From: Planctomycetota bacterium
Lineage (GTDB): Bacteria; Planctomycetota; Phycisphaerae; UBA1845
Reading direction: 5' to 3'
Assembly: GCA_030616775.1 (NCBI GenBank)
Contig: JAUWWQ010000044.1
Span: forward strand, 1 to 36,387
DNA: 36,387 bases
The translations under genes were made by a program, and so were the position numbers. A model generated the notes under the pieces. That model worked only from the letters and a program-made list of their open reading frames with translations, searched no databases and was not told where the DNA came from. Positions 1 through 8,102 of this stretch are shown here, piece by piece (position 1 is the first letter of the stretch; the number at the start of each line of letters is the position of its first letter).

Positions 1-60
1 GCTGCGAACCGGCTCGCCGAAGACCTCGACGTAGCGGTCCTGCAACTGCCCAACGGTCAT
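1..60 (-). CDS. DUF2924 family protein, N-terminal fragment
   Basis: The gene reads leftward and is cut by the window edge, so only about 20 residues are visible (MTVGQLQDRYVEVFGEPVRS). The pattern M-T-V-G-x-L-x-x-R-Y-x-E-V-F-G-E is typical of the start of DUF2924 proteins. These are small proteins of unknown function often encoded beside large serine recombinases on integrated elements (family knowledge). The same frame continues upstream to an ATG at 102 and encodes MSLNIAREVAAL, also family-like, but an amber TAG at 66-64 separates the two parts. The gene therefore either starts at position 60 or is a pseudogene with a nonsense codon. A recombinase would be expected to the left, outside the window. 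Confidence 0.6.
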   Translation of the reverse strand, partial: MTVGQLQDRYVEVFGEPVRS

Positions 61-262
61 CTGCTAGAGCGCGGCAACCTCTCTGGCGATATTCAGGCTC
101 ATGCATCGTCTCCGTTATGCCGCAGGCAGGCGTGAGTCCTTGGCCACTGGTACGCGAACCACGCTCGATCCGACGGGGCGCTCTGCGTGTTGGGAGCGTG
201 TAAAAAGTAAGAGCGTTGAGCCGCTAGGTCGGTGGGCGACACCGGGAACGGGGGGAAGCGAA

Positions 263-553
263 CTAAGGAATCCGCTTCCCGTCCTTGAGTGCGCCGCCAG
301 TAGACGGGTATTGCTCGTCGAGCATCCGACAACGCTTAATAACGTTCTTGATTGCATCGACGCTCGGTACAACATTCCATGCGACAGGCTCTTCACCCTC
401 ATTGTATCTAACGGTGATCGTAGCGCCGCTAGGAGTCAGCGGTTCAATCTTGACAACTTGATCGGGGAAGAAACTATGAATGAAGATCGATGGCTTCCCG
501 TCGCTACCCATCCCGTTTACTCGGAACCCGTGCCGGATTTGATCTTGTTGCAT
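263..553 (-). CDS. hypothetical protein, third gene of small leftward operon
   Basis: This 96-residue protein matches no family I recognise. It is mildly basic and has no signal peptide or membrane segment. The middle (about residues 28-60, from FFPDQVVKIEPL to the WNVVPS segment) looks like alternating beta strands, and the C-terminal third could form one helix. The ATG at 553 is preceded by GGAG with about 8 bases spacing, which supports this start. It follows the 65-residue gene by 18 bases on the same strand, so the two are probably co-transcribed. No function is proposed. Confidence 0.5.
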   Translation of the reverse strand: MQQDQIRHGFRVNGMGSDGKPSIFIHSFFPDQVVKIEPLTPSGATITVRYNEGEEPVAWNVVPSVDAIKNVIKRCRMLDEQYPSTGGALKDGKRIP

Positions 554-571
554 CCGTTGTTCTCCAAGTAG

Positions 572-769
572 CTATTCATTGTAACCGATGATGCTCGTTA
601 TCTGAATGACTGCACCACGCTTGAGCCTTTTCGCTTTCGCCTGCGCTAAGTACATCCGCACGGCGAGAATCAATTCTCCCTTGGTAAGCGGACGGTATGA
701 CAAGACTTCGTAGCGCACGCCATGAGTCTGGTCGTGGTAAATGTTCCTCACCTTCGGCGTTTGAATCAT
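572..769 (-). CDS. hypothetical small protein, second gene of operon
   Basis: This 65-residue basic protein is not recognised. It has a lysine/arginine-rich helix-like stretch near residues 38-55 (VRMYLAQAKAKRLKRG). The start at 769 has a good ribosome binding site (GAGG, about 7 bases upstream). It lies 15 bases after the stop of the 102-residue gene and 18 bases before the next start, so all three genes look like one transcription unit running from the promoter at 1179-1208. The tight spacing is the main argument that it is real. Confidence 0.5.
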   Translation of the reverse strand: MIQTPKVRNIYHDQTHGVRYEVLSYRPLTKGELILAVRMYLAQAKAKRLKRGAVIQITSIIGYNE

Positions 770-784
770 CGTATCGCCTCGACT

Positions 785-1093
785 CTAGTTGCGAAACGAA
801 GCTAGAGCATCTGTATAGCCTGCTCTCGGGAAACGCCCGAATCGGTTGAACGGGGGAATCGGCGGGATCGGTGGGATCGGCGGGATAAGCGGGATTCGAG
901 GTATCGGAGGAATCCGAAGCTGAGAACGCAGAATGTAGCTCCCGTCGATTAACTCGCCCACAAAGTTTCCGTTTGCATCCCAAGTGTCACCATTGTCATC
1001 GACCCATCCGAGGTAGTTCGAGTCGGCGTCAAACAGCCGCCCGCTTCGCAAGAAGCCGAAGTACAATCCGTTCCAACGAAAGATCGCTTGCAT
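785..1093 (-). CDS. beta-flower-like small protein with Pro-Ile repeat
   Basis: This 102-residue protein begins with a glycine- and aromatic-rich segment, residues 1-57, with repeated strand-turn units (GRLFDADSNYLGWVDDNGD, WDANGNFVGELIDGSYIL). That pattern resembles the 4-fold beta flower fold proteins, a family of unknown function. Residues 58-82 are a low-complexity Pro-Pro-Ile repeat encoded by a 9-base tandem repeat (about 852-905), and the tail is basic. It is the first gene after the leftward promoter at 1179-1208. Ribosome binding is only moderate (GGAG about 11 bases upstream). The fold assignment rests on pattern recognition and the cellular role is unknown. Confidence 0.55.
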   Translation of the reverse strand: MQAIFRWNGLYFGFLRSGRLFDADSNYLGWVDDNGDTWDANGNFVGELIDGSYILRSQLRIPPIPRIPLIPPIPPIPPIPPFNRFGRFPRAGYTDALASFRN

Positions 1094-1178
1094 CTGAACC
1101 TAAGCTCCAGCACAATATATGGATATGACAGGGTCGCTGACCACGCCATATGGTACAATTCACAGCCCTGTCGTCCGA

Positions 1179-1208
1179 AGTATAGGACGTCTCCAAGTCT
1201 GGAGTCAA
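1179..1208 (-). promoter_or_regulatory. sigma70-type promoter for the three-gene operon
   Basis: Reading leftward, TTGACT (1208-1203) is followed by an 18-base spacer and TATACT (1184-1179). Both hexamers match the sigma70 consensus at five of six positions. Transcription would start near 1172 and give a leader of about 80 bases before the ATG at 1093. No other promoter of this quality is visible upstream of these genes. Confidence 0.5.
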
Positions 1209-1291
1209 GTCGTAAGTTCGGCGTTTGGCTGGATGAGTCTGCGCCGATTGCCAAGAGCGGTCATTGTATAGAAAAGTGTATAGAAATGCGA

Positions 1292-1327
1292 AAACCCTTG
1301 CCGTAAGTCCTCATACGACAAGGGTTT
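1292..1327 (-). terminator. intrinsic terminator after tRNA-fMet
   Basis: A perfect 9-base inverted repeat (AAACCCTTG at 1292-1300, CAAGGGTTT at 1319-1327) flanks an 18-base loop. On the minus strand the stem is followed by further T residues. It sits 4 bases beyond the 3' end of the leftward tRNA, where a rho-independent terminator is expected. Confidence 0.7.
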
Positions 1328-1331
1328 ATGA

Positions 1332-1404
1332 TAGCGGGGGCAGGACTCGAACCTGCGACCTCCGGGTTATGAGCCCGACGAGCTGCCAACTGCTCTACCC
1401 CGCA
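1332..1404 (-). tRNA. tRNA-fMet (CAT), initiator
   Basis: A 73-base cloverleaf is readable on the minus strand with anticodon CAT. Two features mark it as the initiator: the anticodon stem ends in three G-C pairs (GGG CTCATAA CCC), and the first acceptor pair is mismatched (U1-U72). The T arm is GCAGG TTCGAGT CCTGC. CCA is not encoded. A hairpin terminator follows directly. Confidence 0.93.
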
Positions 1405-1694
1405 ACGGTCACTGGAACGTACAGTAGTATCGTCACCCAAGGCCGTCAAGTCCTCTTGCGCGGCTGCCGGCCACCGCTTTTGTAACAGAGCTGCCAGCGG
1501 TGCATTGGGCAACAGAGGCAGAGCCTTGGACCCGCGTGCCGCCGCCCCGGGAATCACGGGGGTTGCTTATAGCATTCGCGGGTCTTAGATTCGGGCTCGG
1601 CGACCGGCCTTAACCCGGCCACCGAATACACGGACACACGTTCGTTCCTTGCGTCATGGTCACGATCCCAAACTAAGAAAAAGGGGCTGGCGGC
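1405..1694. other. intergenic region between tRNA-fMet and purD
   Basis: I see no gene here. It must hold the divergent promoters of the leftward tRNA and of purD, but no convincing hexamer pair stands out. The short open frames crossing it overlap the tRNA or lack ribosome binding sites. Confidence 0.5.
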
Positions 1695-2972
1695 ATGCGA
1701 GTGATGGTAATCGGAAGCGGTGGGCGAGAGCACGCTCTAACGTATGCCGTCGCCAAGTCGCCTCGGGTGGACGAGGTCCTCTGTGTTCCTGGCAACGCCG
1801 GTACGGCGTCGATCGGGCAGAACATTGAGGTGAAGGCTGCTGATCCCGACGGCCTGGCGGTTCTCGCACGGCAGCGTGGCGTCGATCTGACAATCGTGGG
1901 GCCTGAGGCACCGCTGTGTGCGGGTATCGTCGATCGGTTTGAGGCGGAGGGTTTACGAGTCTTCGGCCCGAGCAAGGCCGCTGCCCGAATCGAAGGCGAT
2001 AAGGCGTACGCGAAGCGATTGATGAAATTGGCCCACGTACCAACCGCTGAGGGCCGCGTATTCGAGCGATACAAAAACGCACGGGACTATGTCGCGACAC
2101 GCGATACCGGAGTGGTGGTCAAGGCCGCAGGGCTTGCAGCCGGAAAGGGCGTGAGCGTGTGCGAGGATCCGGCTGACGGACTCCTCGCACTCGAACGGAT
2201 CATGGTTGACCGTGTGTTCGGGGACGCCGGCGATACGGTCGTTGTCGAGGAGCTTCTGAAAGGACAAGAGCTTTCGGTGTTCGCGTTGGTCGAGGGCTGC
2301 ACGATTTACGTGCTCGAGACTGTCCAAGACCATAAGCCCATCGGCGATGGCGACACCGGACCCAATACCGGTGGTATGGGGGCTTACAGTCCGGCCCCGA
2401 TCGCTACACCCGACATGATGGCCGTGGTGGAACGCGACATCCTGGTGCCCATCGTCGATGCCATGCGAAACGACGATGCCCCCTATCACGGGTTGCTGTA
2501 CGTTGGTTTGATGCTGACCGCCGCGGGGCCGAAGGTGCTCGAGTTCAACTGCCGCTTCGGGGATCCCGAGACACAGCCCATCTTAATGCGACTCCAATCC
2601 GATCTGATCGATCTGTTGGAAGCGGTTGTCGATGGCCGGTTGGCCGACGCGGAGGTACACTGGAGTCCGAGGCCGGCCGTGTGCGTGGTGATGGCCTCCG
2701 AGGGCTACCCCGGCAAGTACGAATCGGGCAAGGTGATCGAAGGGCTCGATCATGTGGCGGCCATGAAGGACGTATACGTCTTCCACGCCGGGACGCGCCG
2801 GATCGAGAACGTGACGGTGACGAGCGGCGGGCGGGTGCTAGGCGTTACCGCACTGGGCGATGACATCGCCGACGCCAAACGACGTGCTTACGAAGCCGTC
2901 GAGGCCATCCACTTCCAAAACGCCTACTATCGCCGGGATATCGCCGATAAGGCGATTCCTACGGACGGTTGA
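1695..2972 (+). CDS. purD: phosphoribosylamine-glycine ligase (GAR synthetase)
   Basis: PurD catalyses the ATP-dependent joining of 5-phosphoribosylamine and glycine, the second step of de novo purine synthesis, in the cytosol. The 425-residue length is normal for the family. The N domain opens with GSGGREHAL (residues 7-15) and PGNAGTA. The ATP-grasp core shows FGPSKAAARIEGDK, VVKAAGLAAGKGV, VVVEELLKGQELSVFAL and the signature GPNTGGMGAYSP, and FNCRFGDPETQ supplies metal ligands. The ATG at 1695 follows a purine-rich AAAAAGGGG tract. The gene stands alone between two leftward tRNA genes, with no other pur gene adjacent. All key motifs are intact. Confidence 0.97.
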   Translation: MRVMVIGSGGREHALTYAVAKSPRVDEVLCVPGNAGTASIGQNIEVKAADPDGLAVLARQRGVDLTIVGPEAPLCAGIVDRFEAEGLRVFGPSKAAARIEGDKAYAKRLMKLAHVPTAEGRVFERYKNARDYVATRDTGVVVKAAGLAAGKGVSVCEDPADGLLALERIMVDRVFGDAGDTVVVEELLKGQELSVFALVEGCTIYVLETVQDHKPIGDGDTGPNTGGMGAYSPAPIATPDMMAVVERDILVPIVDAMRNDDAPYHGLLYVGLMLTAAGPKVLEFNCRFGDPETQPILMRLQSDLIDLLEAVVDGRLADAEVHWSPRPAVCVVMASEGYPGKYESGKVIEGLDHVAAMKDVYVFHAGTRRIENVTVTSGGRVLGVTALGDDIADAKRRAYEAVEAIHFQNAYYRRDIADKAIPTDG

Positions 2973-3204
2973 ACGTCGGGTGCGGTTGGCGCTCGTAGGA
3001 TGTGCGAAGGACGGCTGTGCGGCACGGTCCTGCGGAGCGAAGCGCAGCAGGGCCATGATATTCAACGACCGGACCTGCTGCGAAGAGGAGGGAATCAGGG
3101 AAGCCACACGCCGGTAAGTCACGGGCTGGCTTTGCCAGACCGTCGCACCCGCTGGTTGCCGGTGGGTTGAAGCAACTTGTGGGACTCGACGTTCTGAGGG
3201 TTAA
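2973..3204. other. intergenic region after purD
   Basis: No gene is supported. A GC-rich imperfect hairpin (CCTGCG...CGCAGCAGG, about 3029-3052) lies 57 bases after the purD stop and lacks a T-run, so I do not call it a terminator. Confidence 0.4.
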
Positions 3205-3278
3205 AGGCGGCGATGGGATTCGAACCCATGAATAACGGATTTGCAATCCGTCCCCTTAGTCCGCTTGGGTACGCCGCC
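3205..3278 (-). tRNA. tRNA-Cys (GCA)
   Basis: The minus strand shows a 74-base cloverleaf. The acceptor stem is GGCGGCG/CGCCGCC with discriminator U, as usual for tRNA-Cys. The anticodon arm is ACGGA TTGCAAA TCCGT (anticodon GCA) and the T arm is ATGGG TTCGAAT CCCAT. CCA is not encoded. Confidence 0.93.
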
Positions 3279-3609
3279 GTAATCGAAACCGCATTCCGGC
3301 TTGCCGGAAGGCCGCCAATTCTACGTGATCCGGGGCCAAGGCAACAGGGGACAATTTGCCCGGCTGGGACCATTTTGCCGCAAGGCCCCCACCAAGGAGC
3401 GGGCCTGAGCCTCCAGCGCGAGCATAGGTTTGCCTGAGGCGGGTAAGCGCCTCGGGGCAAGCTGTGAAGGCCCTGGATTGTATTTGCCGCGCAACAATCC
3501 CCGCTTGCGGTCCTGCCTCCACATTGCCCGACCTGGCCTTTGCCGATAGGCTGCCTGTTCGTAAACCTCGCGCGGATTTTCTACACCCAAGACCGCACCC
3601 CGGCGTTGC
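3279..3609. other. intergenic region, no gene seen
   Basis: About 330 bases lie between tRNA-Cys and the TolC-like gene. Small overlapping frames occur in all phases, but none has a ribosome binding site or recognisable sequence. It presumably holds the promoter of the downstream gene. Confidence 0.4.
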
Positions 3610-5139
3610 ATGCAGCAGAACACAGGCCAAACGCATTCGAGTACCGGTCACCCGTGTCTTTTCCCGGCGGTGCTGCTGCTTTTGGCCCCGGCCTGCGACA
3701 GCACCATGCCCTCCCAGCGGCTGGGGAACGGGATCAGGCTGCCTGTTCCCGCCCTGACCCTGCCGAGTCCGGATCGCTTCTCACCGGAGAACCACGATGA
3801 GACTTTCTCACTGTCGGCCCGGTCGTTAATCCCAATCGCGTTCGACCGGCAACCGGAGATCAAATCCAGCTTCCACCGTTTCAAATCGGAAGAAGCACGC
3901 TACGACTTTTTCTACACCTCACGGGATTCACTGACACCACGCCTGCGTACCTCCAGCAGCTTCGGCGATACTCGAGCGGACGAGACGGTGGAGCGCACCC
4001 GTGACCACACCGTCGAGCTGAGCGTTGAGAAACGGTTTTTCGACACGACAGAGCTGGACGTAGCCGTTGGCTACCGCGCCGACGCAGTGGACGAGGCGAT
4101 AGGCTCCCATCCGTTCATCTCGGCCAATCTGCGATACCCGCTGTGGGCATCGCGTGAGAAGCTGGAGCGGACCAGCGAGGAGATTTTCTGGCGGAATCAG
4201 GTCGATGACGCCCAGCTCGACTACATCCAGACGGTCCGGTCGAAACTCGAGCATACCTTATTTGAGTTCCACGAGGTGGTCGAACTTCGGCAGCAGGTCG
4301 AGAACACAACACGCTGGCAGCGCGATCTGGAGGGCTTCATACGCCAAGTCGATTCAATCGAGGGACGTGACATGTCCGCGGACCGGCGACGCCTTGACGC
4401 GGAGATTGCCACCGTCATCGCTGAGGTGCGGAACTTCTCCGGGAAGTTCGAGGTTGACATGGAACGGCTAAAGGCGGCTTGCGGCCTGCCTTTTCACGCC
4501 AAGGTCGAACTCGTCGAGGATCCTTTCAATCCTTTCGGAGGTTTCAGCCACGAGGAGCTGTTCCGGCTCAGTGTCGAGACCGACCCCGAGATTGCCACAC
4601 TACAAAACGCTCAGCGGAATGCGGAAGTGCAACTTGATCTGGCCCGGCGCGGTAGATGGGATCTGGCCCTTCGTTTGGACGGAACTTCGAACCTCGAGGG
4701 GGGAGGCGAGCACGAAGGCGTCTCCGACTGGTCGGCATCCGTCGGTTTTGACGTCAGCGCGGTTGATCGGCGCGTGACCGACAGTCTGATCGGGCAGGCC
4801 GAGGCCAACATCGCCCGCTTTCACCAGGCGATAGCGTCACGGCAGAACGAGGTCTATGTCGATACCTTCGAGCCGCTTCTTCGCATTGAAACGCTCGGCA
4901 AGAGCCGCGACGAACTGATCGCCAATCTTCCCCGCTACCAGGCTGATTACGACAGCGGCGTGCTAGAGTACCTGGCGGGGAATCTCAACATCGACGATCT
5001 ACTCAAGCGCCGCGAGAAGCTATTCGACCAGGAGCAGGAGATATCCCACCTTACCTTTATGGTGGGTGCCAACGTATCGGAACTCTGTGCCGCCACGGGC
5101 AAATTCTTCGAGTTGCTCGAACAAGCCAACAACGACTGA
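3610..5139 (+). CDS. TolC-like outer-membrane efflux lipoprotein
   Basis: This 509-residue protein resembles outer membrane factors of the TolC/OEP family, which form the exit channel of tripartite efflux pumps or type I secretion systems. A lipoprotein-type signal ends in LLLLAPAC (Cys29 as the lipid attachment site), as in NodT/OprM-type members. Residues about 85-165 carry beta-strand character, followed by long coiled-coil helices (about 170-290 and 395-500), matching the family's barrel and helical-tunnel organisation. Sequence similarity is visible only as this pattern, so the assignment is moderate. The ATG at 3610 has no clear ribosome binding site, but no better in-frame start precedes the signal. 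No pump gene is adjacent; the nearest is the leftward MacA/MacB-like operon at 15-18.5 kb. Confidence 0.65.
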   Translation: MQQNTGQTHSSTGHPCLFPAVLLLLAPACDSTMPSQRLGNGIRLPVPALTLPSPDRFSPENHDETFSLSARSLIPIAFDRQPEIKSSFHRFKSEEARYDFFYTSRDSLTPRLRTSSSFGDTRADETVERTRDHTVELSVEKRFFDTTELDVAVGYRADAVDEAIGSHPFISANLRYPLWASREKLERTSEEIFWRNQVDDAQLDYIQTVRSKLEHTLFEFHEVVELRQQVENTTRWQRDLEGFIRQVDSIEGRDMSADRRRLDAEIATVIAEVRNFSGKFEVDMERLKAACGLPFHAKVELVEDPFNPFGGFSHEELFRLSVETDPEIATLQNAQRNAEVQLDLARRGRWDLALRLDGTSNLEGGGEHEGVSDWSASVGFDVSAVDRRVTDSLIGQAEANIARFHQAIASRQNEVYVDTFEPLLRIETLGKSRDELIANLPRYQADYDSGVLEYLAGNLNIDDLLKRREKLFDQEQEISHLTFMVGANVSELCAATGKFFELLEQANND

Positions 5140-5264
5140 TCCACGCTCACCGCAAGCGCTCGTCCCAGCACCGTCGGAGCGGAAAACCACCTGCGAGCCC
5201 GGGACCGCTGGTTATCGGTCCCTTCTCGGCCCATCAACTCTGATAGTCACCTTACTCGAATAGT

Positions 5265-5303
5265 GCCTGAGTTGGATCGGCCAGCGCCTGAGTTGGATCG
5301 GCC
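5265..5303. repeat. 21-bp tandem direct repeat, two copies
   Basis: The 18-base unit GCCTGAGTTGGATCGGCC occurs at 5265-5282 and again at 5286-5303 with a 21-base period. The second copy ends about 75 bases before the sugar cluster. It may be a regulator-binding site or a slippage product. Confidence 0.7.
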
Positions 5304-5376
5304 TGGATGTAGTTCCGATATTTCAGATGTCACGAGGTTGCTGACCAGCGCAGGCGATTCTTGGAGTAACTAGATA

Positions 5377-6582
5377 ATGCCGGACGATCCACGCATACTG
5401 ACCGTTGGGGTTATCGGATGCGGGCACTGGGGACCCAACCACATACGCGTCTTCTCAGAGCACGATCGTTCCGAGGTGAAGATGACCGCAGATCTCAACG
5501 CATCTCGTCTTGAGCGGGTGTCGCGACGTTTCCCCGGGGTGCGCACGACGACCGATTACCGGGACCTGCTCGGTGACCAGGCCATCGATGCCGTCGTGAT
5601 CGCAACCCCGACCAAGACACACGGAGCGATCACACGCGAAGTCCTGCAAGCGGGCAAGCATGTGCTCGTCGAAAAGCCACTGTGCGCGACTACGGAAGAG
5701 GCCCGCCGGCTGACTGCGCTTGCCGCAGCTACCGGCCGGGTGCTTATGGTCGGCCACGTATTCCTTTTCAACAACGGCATTGTGAAGCTTCGCCAGGCCA
5801 TTGCCCGAGGTGAGCTGGGTCGCATCCTTTACGCCGACGCGGTCCGAACCAATCTGGGGCCTGTCCGGGGAGACGTGAACGCACTCTACGATCTGGGTAC
5901 ACACGACATCAGCATTTTCAACTATCTGATGGACGCGACCCCCGTGGCCGTATCGGCGCAGGGTAGCTGTATCTCTCAGACGACGATTGAGGACGTCTGC
6001 TTCGCTACCTTGAAATATCCTGACGGAACGTTGGGGCACATCCATGTGAGCTGGCTGAATCCCCGTAAGGTCCGAACGCTCACCGTCGTGGGGCAGCAGA
6101 AGATGGCCCTGTGGGATGACGTGGATCCGTCGGACACACTGCGCCTGTACGACAAGGGATTGGACGAACCACCGTACTATGACTCGTTCGGTGAGTTCCA
6201 GTTCCTGCTCCGCAACGCCGACGTACACCTTCCCAAGATTGACCGCGTCGAGCCGCTGGTCAACCAGGCCAACGAGTTTCTGGATACTGTACTGGATGGC
6301 GCACCGTGTCGATCGGGGGGGAGGGAGGCGGAGGCTGTGGTCGCGGTCCTCGAAGCGGCGACCCGTTCGCTTCAAACGGGCGGTGTGATGTGTCCAGTGT
6401 CAGCTTCGCATCTGGGTGAGCCTGTCTACGCCGATGCCGGGAGCGTGACACTTGCACAGGTTGTTCCGGTATATGAGCCGCCGGGGGTGACGCCCCATCG
6501 ACCGGTTGCCTACTCCGTCCCGCCCGACCGCCGGGGCGCGGACACTGCATTGCCGATTCAAGAGACATGCGAACTGGAGTGA
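5377..6582 (+). CDS. Gfo/Idh/MocA oxidoreductase, WlbA/WbpB-like
   Basis: This is an NAD-dependent sugar dehydrogenase of the Gfo/Idh/MocA family. The Rossmann start VIGCGHWGPNH (residues 12-22) binds NAD, the catalytic EKP motif contains Lys100, and DLGTHDIS supplies His176. The next gene is an acetyltransferase and the last gene of the cluster is an aminotransferase. In the wlb/wbp pathway this trio oxidises C3 of UDP-GlcNAcA (WlbA), transaminates it (WlbC) and acetylates it (WlbB), giving UDP-2,3-diacetamido-2,3-dideoxy-glucuronate. The role is inferred from family and neighbourhood. The C-terminal 60 residues (after about 340) look like a non-conserved extension. The stop overlaps the proposed start of the next gene by 16 bases, which suggests translational coupling. 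Confidence 0.85.
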   Translation: MPDDPRILTVGVIGCGHWGPNHIRVFSEHDRSEVKMTADLNASRLERVSRRFPGVRTTTDYRDLLGDQAIDAVVIATPTKTHGAITREVLQAGKHVLVEKPLCATTEEARRLTALAAATGRVLMVGHVFLFNNGIVKLRQAIARGELGRILYADAVRTNLGPVRGDVNALYDLGTHDISIFNYLMDATPVAVSAQGSCISQTTIEDVCFATLKYPDGTLGHIHVSWLNPRKVRTLTVVGQQKMALWDDVDPSDTLRLYDKGLDEPPYYDSFGEFQFLLRNADVHLPKIDRVEPLVNQANEFLDTVLDGAPCRSGGREAEAVVAVLEAATRSLQTGGVMCPVSASHLGEPVYADAGSVTLAQVVPVYEPPGVTPHRPVAYSVPPDRRGADTALPIQETCELE

Positions 6583-7196
6583 GAACCGTAAACATGGGCA
6601 ACGCAGTGGACTCAACCGTGTACGTCCATCCGACGGCTGTCTGTGAATCGCAGAACGTGGGCCAGGGCACCCGTATTTGGGCCTTCGCACACGTCCTTGA
6701 CGGTGCGGTCATCGGGCGGGGGTGCAACATCTGCGACCACGTATATGTTGAGGGTGGAGCACGGATCGGTGATCGCGTGACGGTCAAGAACCGTGTTATG
6801 GTCTGGGAGGGAGTGACAATCGAGGATACCGTCTTCATCGGCCCCGGGGTGATCTTCACGAACGACCGCTACCCCCGGAGCAGGGGCCTCCCTGAGGTCG
6901 TCGGCAGGTATGGCCACAAGGAGAGCTGGCTGGTGACCACTACGGTCCGTCGCGGGGCGTCGATCGGTGCGGGGGCAATCATCCTGGCCGGTCTGACCAT
7001 AGGACGGTACGCCAGCATCGGCGCCGGCGCTGTGGTGACACACGATGTTCCGGACCACCGGGTCGTTGTCGGCAACCCTGCTAGGGGAATTCGCTGGGCG
7101 TGCATATGTGGTGTGCCTCTCGACGGCAACCTGTGCTGTCCGCGCTGCAAGCGGCGCTTCCGGTTGCAAGCCGACACCTTAGTGGCGGCGGAGTGA
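6567..7196 (+). CDS. hexapeptide-repeat N-acetyltransferase, WlbB/WbpD-like, with zinc ribbon tail
   Basis: A left-handed beta-helix acyltransferase of 209 residues is encoded. Repeated isoleucine-patch hexapeptides run from about residue 18 to 170 (VHPTAV, IGRGCNI, IGDRVTV, IGAGAII, IGRYASIGAGAVV). The segments RIWAFAHV and FTNDRYPRS are typical of WlbB/WbpD, which acetylates the 3-amino group of UDP-2-acetamido-3-amino-glucuronate. The C terminus adds a small zinc-ribbon-like motif (CxC about residue 178, CCPRC about residue 191), seen in some family members. Two starts are possible: the ATG at 6567 overlapping the previous gene, or the ATG at 6594 (MGNAVDST), which is closer to the usual family start. 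GGAGTGAG lies about 14 bases upstream of the latter. Confidence 0.87.
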   Translation: MRTGVRTVNMGNAVDSTVYVHPTAVCESQNVGQGTRIWAFAHVLDGAVIGRGCNICDHVYVEGGARIGDRVTVKNRVMVWEGVTIEDTVFIGPGVIFTNDRYPRSRGLPEVVGRYGHKESWLVTTTVRRGASIGAGAIILAGLTIGRYASIGAGAVVTHDVPDHRVVVGNPARGIRWACICGVPLDGNLCCPRCKRRFRLQADTLVAAE

Positions 7197-7200
7197 GGCG

Positions 7201-7923
7201 ATGTACAAGGGCCGGAAGATCATCGCCCTGGTCCCTGCCTACAATGAGGAGGCCAAAATAGGCCGGGTCGTTGAGCGCACCGACCACCGTCTGGTTGATA
7301 CCGTCCTGGTTGTCGATGACGGCTCCACCGATGCAACCGCTGTAGTTGCACAGGCACGCGGCGCGGAAGTGCTATCGACCGGAACGACACGGGGTGTCGG
7401 CGCCGCGCTGCGCAGCGGCATTGAGTATGCCCGCAAGTCGGGCTACGACATCGCAGTCATCATGGCCGGCAACAACAAGGACGACCCTTCGGAAATCCCG
7501 CGGCTACTCGACCCAATATGCGATGAAGGCTTCGATTTCGTTATAGGATCGCGCTTTCTCCCGGGCGGTAGCTGTGGTGGCGACACACCGCTTTATCGCA
7601 GGTTGGCAACCCGCTTGCACCCGTGGTTGATGAGCCGCTTCGCCGGTAGACGGTTAACCGAGAGTACGAACGGATTTCGTGCTTTCAGGCTGGCACTCTT
7701 GGACGACGAGCGCATCAACCTGCGCCAGCCTTGGCTGGATACTTACGAGCTCGAAGTCTATCTGCTGTGGAAAATGCTGAAGCTGGGCTATAGGCACACC
7801 GAGGTGCCGTGCACCAAGACCTACCCGTGTAAGGCCCTGGGCTACACGAAGATGAAACCGTTTGTGGATTGGTGGAGCATTCTACGACCACTCTTTGTAT
7901 TGGGCTTGGGTCTGCGGCATTAG
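7201..7923 (+). CDS. family 2 glycosyltransferase (DPM1/dolichol-phosphate mannosyltransferase-like)
   Basis: This 240-residue GT-A fold enzyme begins with ALVPAYNEEAKIGRVV and has the nucleotide-sugar binding motif DDGSTD at residues 39-44. NNKDDPSEIPRLL and VIGSRFLPGG follow, as in polyprenyl-phosphate sugar transferases of family GT2. No C-terminal membrane domain is present, so it is a soluble or peripheral enzyme. It starts 4 bases after the acetyltransferase stop, so it is in the same operon and probably transfers the cluster's sugar or a neighbouring residue to a lipid carrier or glycan. Donor and acceptor cannot be read from the sequence. Confidence 0.85.
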   Translation: MYKGRKIIALVPAYNEEAKIGRVVERTDHRLVDTVLVVDDGSTDATAVVAQARGAEVLSTGTTRGVGAALRSGIEYARKSGYDIAVIMAGNNKDDPSEIPRLLDPICDEGFDFVIGSRFLPGGSCGGDTPLYRRLATRLHPWLMSRFAGRRLTESTNGFRAFRLALLDDERINLRQPWLDTYELEVYLLWKMLKLGYRHTEVPCTKTYPCKALGYTKMKPFVDWWSILRPLFVLGLGLRH

Positions 7924-8102
7924 GAAGCGGGCGTCTGCGGCACCTCGCCACAGAACAACCGCCGTCACGTTATCGGTCACTCCCCATTTTTAAGTCCACT
8001 CGCGCCGTTTTTCGGACGACGCAATGGACGCGGCGCCGTTTGCTCGCAGATCGGCGTGTGCAATCCCCCTGCGGATTCTATGAGGACTCAGGAGCATCCC
8101 TC

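Noticed and set aside
852-920. Short-period repeat near 870 as a CRISPR array
   Set aside because: It is a 9-base tandem repeat encoding Pro-Pro-Ile within a gene, with no spacers.
5455-6375. 306-codon antisense frame opposite the Gfo/Idh gene
   Set aside because: It is a mirror of a clearly conserved gene, with no family features of its own.
7869-8102. Long 5' extension of the radical SAM frame
   Set aside because: It overlaps the end of the glycosyltransferase, has basic non-conserved sequence, and the GTG at 8103 has a proper ribosome binding site at the domain start.
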